Assembly (NCBI GenBank): GCA_965207805.1
Contig: OZ242312.1
Coordinates: 3,844,001 to 3,908,000 of the forward strand
From: Palauibacter sp965207805
Lineage (GTDB): Bacteria > Gemmatimonadota > Gemmatimonadetes > Palauibacterales > Palauibacteraceae
DNA: 64,000 bases
Direction of reading: 5' to 3'
Part shown: positions 59,732 to 64,000 of the stretch, piece after piece
Numbering within the stretch: the stretch's first letter is position 1
Layout: every line of letters begins with the position of its first letter
Position numbers and translations under genes: made by a program
The notes under the pieces: generated by a model
Database searches by the model: none
What the model was told of the DNA's origin: nothing
What the model saw: the letters and a program-made list of their open reading frames with translations, nothing else

Positions 59732-60657
59732 CCCGCCGCCAGCGCCGCGACCCGTCGGCGAAGTTCGACCACCTGCTCGCGCGCGTGATAGCTGGACCGG
59801 ACGAGCGGTCCGCTCTCGACGTGCAGGAACCCGCGCGATTCCCCGATTTCCTTCCAGCGCACGAACTCCTCCGGGGACACGTAGCGGTCGATCGGAAGAT
59901 GATCCGGCGACGGCCTCAGGTACTGGCCCAGCGTGAGGATCTGCACGCCGGCTTCGAGCGCGTCTCCCATGAACTCGTCGATGTCGGCGGGCGTCTCGCC
60001 GAGCCCGAGCATGATCCCCGTCTTGATGAGGACCTGGTCATCCAGTTGCCGGCCCGTCTTCAGGACGTTCAGGGAACGGTCATAGCGGCCCCCCGGTCGG
60101 GCGACGCGGTGCAGCCGGCGCACGGTCTCCATGTTGTGGTTGAAGATCTCCGGGCTCGCGGCGATCACCGTGCGGATCGCCTCGGGATTCCCCTGGAAGT
60201 CCGGCGTCAGCACCTCGATCGAGCACTCGGGACGGCGCAACCGGATCTCGCGGATCATCTCGGCGAAGATCCAGGCGCCGCCGTCGGGCAGGTCATCGCG
60301 GTCGACGGACGTGATGACGCAGTGGTTGAGTTGCAGTCGCTCGATGGCCTCCGCAACGCGCCGCGGCTCGTCCTCGTCGAGTTCCTCCGGCCGGCCGTGC
60401 GCGATCGCGCAGTAGGGACAGTTGCGCGTGCACACGTCGCCCATGATGAGGAACGTCGCCGTACCCGCCTCCCAGCATTCGCCGATGTTGGGGCACCGCG
60501 CCTCCTCGCAGACGGAGCTGAGCTCCAGCCCCCGCATCAGTTCCTTGAGGCGCAGGTAGTTGGGCCCGCCGGGCGCGCGCACCTTGAGCCATCGCGGCTT
60601 CCGCGAAGGCCAGGCATCGGCCGTGCTCCCTCCCTGTATGACCTCGAGTGGCTTCAA
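59728..60657 (-). CDS. lipA: Lipoyl synthase
   Basis: 309 residues from a TTG with AAGG about 9 bases upstream; it gives MKPLEVIQGG, a usual LipA beginning, whereas the longer open frame is antisense of the neighbours. Radical-SAM enzyme that inserts two sulfurs into octanoyl groups. Auxiliary cluster CEEARCPNIGEC, radical-SAM cluster CTRNCPYCAI, HNMETVRRLH and the final RSSYHA (serine ligand) are intact. First gene of the PDH/lipoate operon. Confidence 0.95.
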   Translation of the reverse strand: MKPLEVIQGGSTADAWPSRKPRWLKVRAPGGPNYLRLKELMRGLELSSVCEEARCPNIGECWEAGTATFLIMGDVCTRNCPYCAIAHGRPEELDEDEPRRVAEAIERLQLNHCVITSVDRDDLPDGGAWIFAEMIREIRLRRPECSIEVLTPDFQGNPEAIRTVIAASPEIFNHNMETVRRLHRVARPGGRYDRSLNVLKTGRQLDDQVLIKTGIMLGLGETPADIDEFMGDALEAGVQILTLGQYLRPSPDHLPIDRYVSPEEFVRWKEIGESRGFLHVESGPLVRSSYHAREQVVELRRRVAALAAG

Positions 60658-60816
60658 CGCCGCCGCCTTCTCGCCAAGTGATTCGTCCTGTATTTCCGTG
60701 TCGCGCGAACTAAGGCCGACCCGTCCATATGCCGTCCGCCCGGAACCCTCCAAGATACCGGCTGTTGCACGACGGACCAACCCGATGCGCCCGTCCGCGC
60801 GGGCGGTGTTACGGAA

Positions 60817-60845
60817 TTGCTCAGCTTCCGGGCCTCGGGTATGTT
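60817..60845 (+). promoter_or_regulatory. Leaderless-type promoter of the ferredoxin gene
   Basis: TTGCTC (60817-60822), 17 bases, TATGTT (60840-60845), 7 bases, ATG at 60853; no Shine-Dalgarno. Confidence 0.55.
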
Positions 60846-60852
60846 CCCGCGC

Positions 60853-61101
<249 letters not shown>

Positions 61102-61147
61102 TACCGGGCGTGAGCCTCGAGTCCGACCCCTGAGGCGAGCCGCCGCG

Positions 61148-62254
61148 ATGTGGAACCGGCGCCCGCGCGGCCTGCTCGGACCGCACCTGGTGAGCCTCGG
61201 TCTCCTGCTTTCGCCGTACGCCTCCGCCGCGCAGGAACACGCACACAAAGCCGCGGCGCATGCCGACGACTCGTCCCCGCCGCGCCTGCCCGCCGCGAGT
61301 CCGCTCATCGACGTGCGGGTGCACGCGGCCGCTCGCGAGTTCGAGATCGTCATCGGCCCCGTCTCGCTGCCGGCCGGCGGTCCGCACCTGCGCCCCCCGG
61401 TGCAACTCGCGGACGTGCCGGTCGCGGGCTGGATGCACGGTTTCTCGTGGCGGATGCGGGACCAGGAGGGCAACCCTCTCCCCGACCGCCTTCTCCATCA
61501 CGTCAACGTCATCGACCCTGACAGCCGCGAACTCTTCTCCGCCGTCCCGCGCCGCATTCTCGCCGCGGGCCGCGAGACGAAGAACGAGTTTCTGCCGGGC
61601 GTGCTGGGCTATCGGCTCCCGCCGGGCACGCGGGTCCTCGTGAGCGCGATGTTCGCCCCGCTCCCCGACGCGTCGCACGACGAAGCCTTCCTGCACGTCC
61701 GGCTTCCGTACACGCCGTTCGAGGATCCGGGCCTCGTCGGGCCGGTGGACGTCTATCCGTTCTATCTCGATGTGATGGGCCCCGTCGGCGACAAGGACTT
61801 CCCGCTCCCGCCCGGGACTCACGGGATGAGTTGGGAGGGCAGCCCCGCCGTGGACGGACGGATCCTCGCCGTCGGAGGGCACCTGCACGACTACGGGGAC
61901 TGGATTCGGCTCGAGGATGTCACGGCGGGCAAGGTGATCTGGGAAACGGCGCCCGAGGTGGACGGCGAAGGCCGCACCGTCGGCGTGCCCACGAGCCGGC
62001 TCTGGTGGCGCGGGGGCGCGCGGATCCGGAAAGACCACGTCTACCGCATCTCCGTCCAGTACTCGAACCCCCTGGGACACCCGGCGCCGGACGGTGCGAT
62101 GGGCGCGATCGGTGGCATCATCATCGCGGGGGACGGGGACTGGCCCGAGTTCAGCCGCGAACACCCGGACTACGTCGAGGATCTTCGCAATACGCTCGAG
62201 AAGCCGAACGAAGCCGCCCACGCCCACGTGTCCCGCTCCACCGGCGGCAGCTGA
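61148..62254 (+). CDS. Secreted protein with histidine motifs, unknown
   Basis: 368 residues with a signal peptide (about 1-29) and a His-rich start to the mature protein (EHAHKAAAHADD). Beta-rich throughout. Motifs: VAGWMHGFSWRMRDQEGNPLP, LLHHVNVIDPDSRELF, HDEAFLHVRLPY, VGGHLHDYGDWIRLEDV and YRISVQYSNPLGHPAPDGAMGAIGG. The pairs HH and HLHD recall copper-binding beta-sandwich domains of monooxygenase-like or SURNod19-like proteins, but I cannot assign the family. It follows fdxA by 46 bases and precedes the glycosylase gene by 5. Confidence 0.72.
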   Translation: MWNRRPRGLLGPHLVSLGLLLSPYASAAQEHAHKAAAHADDSSPPRLPAASPLIDVRVHAAAREFEIVIGPVSLPAGGPHLRPPVQLADVPVAGWMHGFSWRMRDQEGNPLPDRLLHHVNVIDPDSRELFSAVPRRILAAGRETKNEFLPGVLGYRLPPGTRVLVSAMFAPLPDASHDEAFLHVRLPYTPFEDPGLVGPVDVYPFYLDVMGPVGDKDFPLPPGTHGMSWEGSPAVDGRILAVGGHLHDYGDWIRLEDVTAGKVIWETAPEVDGEGRTVGVPTSRLWWRGGARIRKDHVYRISVQYSNPLGHPAPDGAMGAIGGIIIAGDGDWPEFSREHPDYVEDLRNTLEKPNEAAHAHVSRSTGGS

Positions 62255-62259
62255 CAGCA

Positions 62260-63183
62260 GTGCCCGAACTGCCCGACATCGCGGTCTATCTGGAAGCACT
62301 GGACGCACGGATCCTGGGGCGAACGCTCGAGCGCGTACGGCTTGCGAGTCCGTTTCTGCTCCGGAGCTTCGAGCCGCCGCTGACCGAGGCGCACGGCCGC
62401 AAGGTCGTGGCCCTGCGTCGGCTGGGGAAGCGAATCGCGATTGGGCTCGCGGCCCCGGATGACCGGGAAGACGAACGGGAGCTGTGGCTCGTCCTCCACC
62501 TCATGATCGCGGGGCGGCTCCGGTGGCGGGATCCCGGCGTGACGATCCCGCGACGGCTCGGTCTCGCCGCCTTCGACTTCGCCGACGGGAGCCTCCTTCT
62601 CACCGAGGCCGGGACGAAGAAGCGGGCGTCGCTCCATGTCGTGAAGGGCGCCGAGGCCCTCGCCCGGCACGATCCCGGCGGCATCGATCCCCTCACCGCG
62701 GACCCGGCCGTCTTCCGCGAGACGCTCACGGCCCGCAACCACACGCTCAAGCGCGCGCTCACGGATCCGCGGCTCTTCTCAGGCATCGGCAACGCGTATT
62801 CCGACGAGATCCTGCACCGGGCGAAGCTGTCGCCGATCAAATGGACGAGCCGGCTCGACGACGCGGAGATCGGCCGACTCCGCGAGGCCGCGCGCCATAC
62901 GCTCGAGCAGTGGACGTGCCGGCTGCGCGAGGAGCTGGCGGGGGAGTTCCCGGAGAAGGTGACCGCGTTCCACGACCAGATGGCGGTTCACGGGAAGTAC
63001 GGGCGGCCGTGTCCGGAGTGCGCGGCGCCAGTGCAGCGGATCCGATACGCGGACAACGAAACGAACTACTGCGCCGCCTGCCAGACCGGCGGAAAGGTGC
63101 TGGCGGACCGGGCCCTCTCCCGGCTGCTGGGAAAGGACTGGCCCCGCAGCCTGGAAGCGCTCGAAGAGCTCCGGGGCGCATGA
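62260..63183 (+). CDS. Fpg/Nei-family DNA glycosylase
   Basis: 307 residues from a GTG. MPELPDIAVYLEAL gives the catalytic Pro2-Glu3; LVLHLMIAGRLRWRD, the lysine loop TEAGTKKRASLHVV, FSGIGNAYSDEILHRAKLSP (helix-two-turn-helix) and the C-terminal zinc finger CPEC ... CAAC (about 254-276) complete the fold. It removes oxidised bases and nicks the strand. The lysine loop and zinc-finger tip differ from E. coli MutM, so lesion preference cannot be predicted. Its stop overlaps the next ATG. Confidence 0.92.
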   Translation: MPELPDIAVYLEALDARILGRTLERVRLASPFLLRSFEPPLTEAHGRKVVALRRLGKRIAIGLAAPDDREDERELWLVLHLMIAGRLRWRDPGVTIPRRLGLAAFDFADGSLLLTEAGTKKRASLHVVKGAEALARHDPGGIDPLTADPAVFRETLTARNHTLKRALTDPRLFSGIGNAYSDEILHRAKLSPIKWTSRLDDAEIGRLREAARHTLEQWTCRLREELAGEFPEKVTAFHDQMAVHGKYGRPCPECAAPVQRIRYADNETNYCAACQTGGKVLADRALSRLLGKDWPRSLEALEELRGA

Positions 63184-63452
63184 TTCGCTACCACTACCAC
63201 ACGTCGCGGAAGGACATCCCCCGCCTCGGGATCTCGAAGGGGGACCCGCTGTGCCACGTCTACAGCGATGTCTCCCGCGAGGAACTGGAGGCGTGGGGCC
63301 GGCGGCACGGCCTCGAGCCCGCGTGGATCCACGACTCGACGCTCCCCCACTTCGACGCCTTCGGCGACCGCCTGGAGTGGTGTGGCCCGGGCGTGACGCG
63401 GGCGGAACTCAAGGATCACATCCGCGCCTGGCGCGCCCGAAGGAAAGCTTAG
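63180..63452 (+). CDS. DUF4031-like small protein
   Basis: 90 residues, ATG overlapping the glycosylase stop (ATGA). The sequence DPLCHVYSDVSREELEAWGRRHGLEPAWIH followed by LPHFDAFGDR resembles DUF4031 (a short domain with 'H.vaD..eELHafA...Gl...W...HyD'). Function unknown. Coupled translation with the glycosylase suggests a linked role or simple packing. Confidence 0.65.
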   Translation: MIRYHYHTSRKDIPRLGISKGDPLCHVYSDVSREELEAWGRRHGLEPAWIHDSTLPHFDAFGDRLEWCGPGVTRAELKDHIRAWRARRKA

Positions 63453-63466
63453 GCTGGTTCTGCCGA

Positions 63467-64000
63467 CTACCAGGTGGCGAGTTCCACGATCGCTTCGGCG
63501 ATATCGTCGACCTGCGGCAGGGACGCGTTCTCGAGCGAGGGCGCGTAGCCGATGAAGGTGTCCGTCGACGTGAGCCGCCGGATCGGCGCATCGAGCCACT
63601 CGAACAGTTCATCGGCCAGGCGGGCCGAGATCTCGGCCCCGTAGCCCCACGATTTCGCATCCTCATAGGCCACGAGCACGCGGTTCGTCTTCATCACGGA
63701 GCGGCGAATGGAATCCATGTCAACCGGGTTCAGCGACCGCAGGTCGATGAGATCCGCGCGCACCGGCTCCCCCGCGCGGTCCAGCTTCGCGAGCGCCTTC
63801 CGCGTGCGCTCCACCATCGCGCCGTACGTGACGATCGTGAGGTCATCGCCCTCCGCGAGGAGCGCGGCCTTGCCGAACGGAATCATGTACTCGGGGCCCG
63901 GATAGATGCCCTTGTTGTACGTCTGCCGGTACAGGTGCTTGTGCTCGAGGAAGAGCACCGGGTCGTCGCACCGGATCGCGGTCCGCAGGAGCCCGTTCGC
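63467..64000 (-). CDS. 2-oxoacid dehydrogenase E1 beta subunit (or fused E1), 3' part
   Basis: The last 177 codons of a gene that enters from the right edge. ANGLLRTAIRCDDPVLFLEHKHLYRQTYN, IPFGKAALLAEGDDLTIVTYGAMVERT, DLIDLRSLNPVDMDSI and the PIRRLTSTDTFIGYAPSLE end are typical of transketolase C-terminal E1-beta domains, closer to branched-chain/2-oxoisovalerate types than to the pdhB of this window. It is a second E1 system that could use the same LpdA. It converges on the DUF4031 gene. Confidence 0.88.
   Translation of the reverse strand, partial: ANGLLRTAIRCDDPVLFLEHKHLYRQTYNKGIYPGPEYMIPFGKAALLAEGDDLTIVTYGAMVERTRKALAKLDRAGEPVRADLIDLRSLNPVDMDSIRRSVMKTNRVLVAYEDAKSWGYGAEISARLADELFEWLDAPIRRLTSTDTFIGYAPSLENASLPQVDDIAEAIVELATW

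Overview
The window is very GC-rich and densely coding. It belongs to a Gram-negative-type bacterium: it carries a TonB-dependent receptor, an OmpA-like protein, an OprO/P-type porin and several lipobox proteins. A DUF4837 lipoprotein, a GlnRS with a YqeY/GatB tail and an M23 peptidase of the 'WTIQILP' type together suggest Gemmatimonadota or a close relative. That placement is an inference from gene content. I see no phage, insertion sequence, CRISPR array or defence island. Starts are ATG, GTG or TTG, and 1-4 base stop/start overlaps are the rule inside operons.

Layout. 1-15.2 kb: the 5' part of a Tat-exported PhoD-type phosphatase (-), then plus-strand genes for a DUF4837 lipoprotein, dnaE, accA, a PSP1/RicT protein, metG, an M23 peptidase, a coiled lipoprotein, a fadJ-type fatty-acid oxidation enzyme, a DUF402 protein with a membrane tail and an M50-like protease. 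15.3-23.6 kb: M28 peptidase (-), proS (+), a TonB receptor cotranscribed behind glnS-yqeY (-), and a 69-aa secreted peptide with its own strong terminator. 23.7-29.8 kb (-): pruA, a META-domain lipoprotein and a phenylacetyl-CoA epoxidase cluster ordered paaA-D-B-C, followed by a detached PaaD-type zinc ribbon and a methyltransferase. 30-38 kb: an OmpA/coiled-coil protein, an enoyl-reductase-like SDR, a 540-base gap with AT-rich stretches, small unknown genes, a GT-C and a GT2 glycosyltransferase and a secreted amidohydrolase.

38-53 kb is built around phosphate: ppx-HD and ppk1 face a phoB-phoR-pstC-pstA-pstB-phoU operon with a recognisable Pho box. PstS is absent from the window. Upstream lie a two-gene (split) NAD+ synthetase, a CPBP protease, an OprO/P porin, a GT2 enzyme and a DUF547 lipoprotein. 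53-64 kb: tRNA-Glu(CTC) with a clear promoter, then a lipA-pdhA-pdhB-pdhC-lpdA-lipB operon (-) that couples pyruvate dehydrogenase to lipoate synthesis and transfer. It is followed by a 7Fe ferredoxin, an unknown secreted His-motif protein, an Fpg-family glycosylase, a DUF4031-like protein and the 3' part of another E1-beta gene.

The most useful non-gene signals are a repeated leaderless promoter layout (-35 TTGnnn, 17 bases, a -10 element, 7 bases, start codon) at several genes, 11-base-phased Pho heptamers upstream of phoB, and several short tandem duplications. No clearly new multi-gene system is proven. The best candidates for something undescribed are the split-PaaD cluster, the small unknown genes at 33.1-34.2 kb and the leaderless promoter class.
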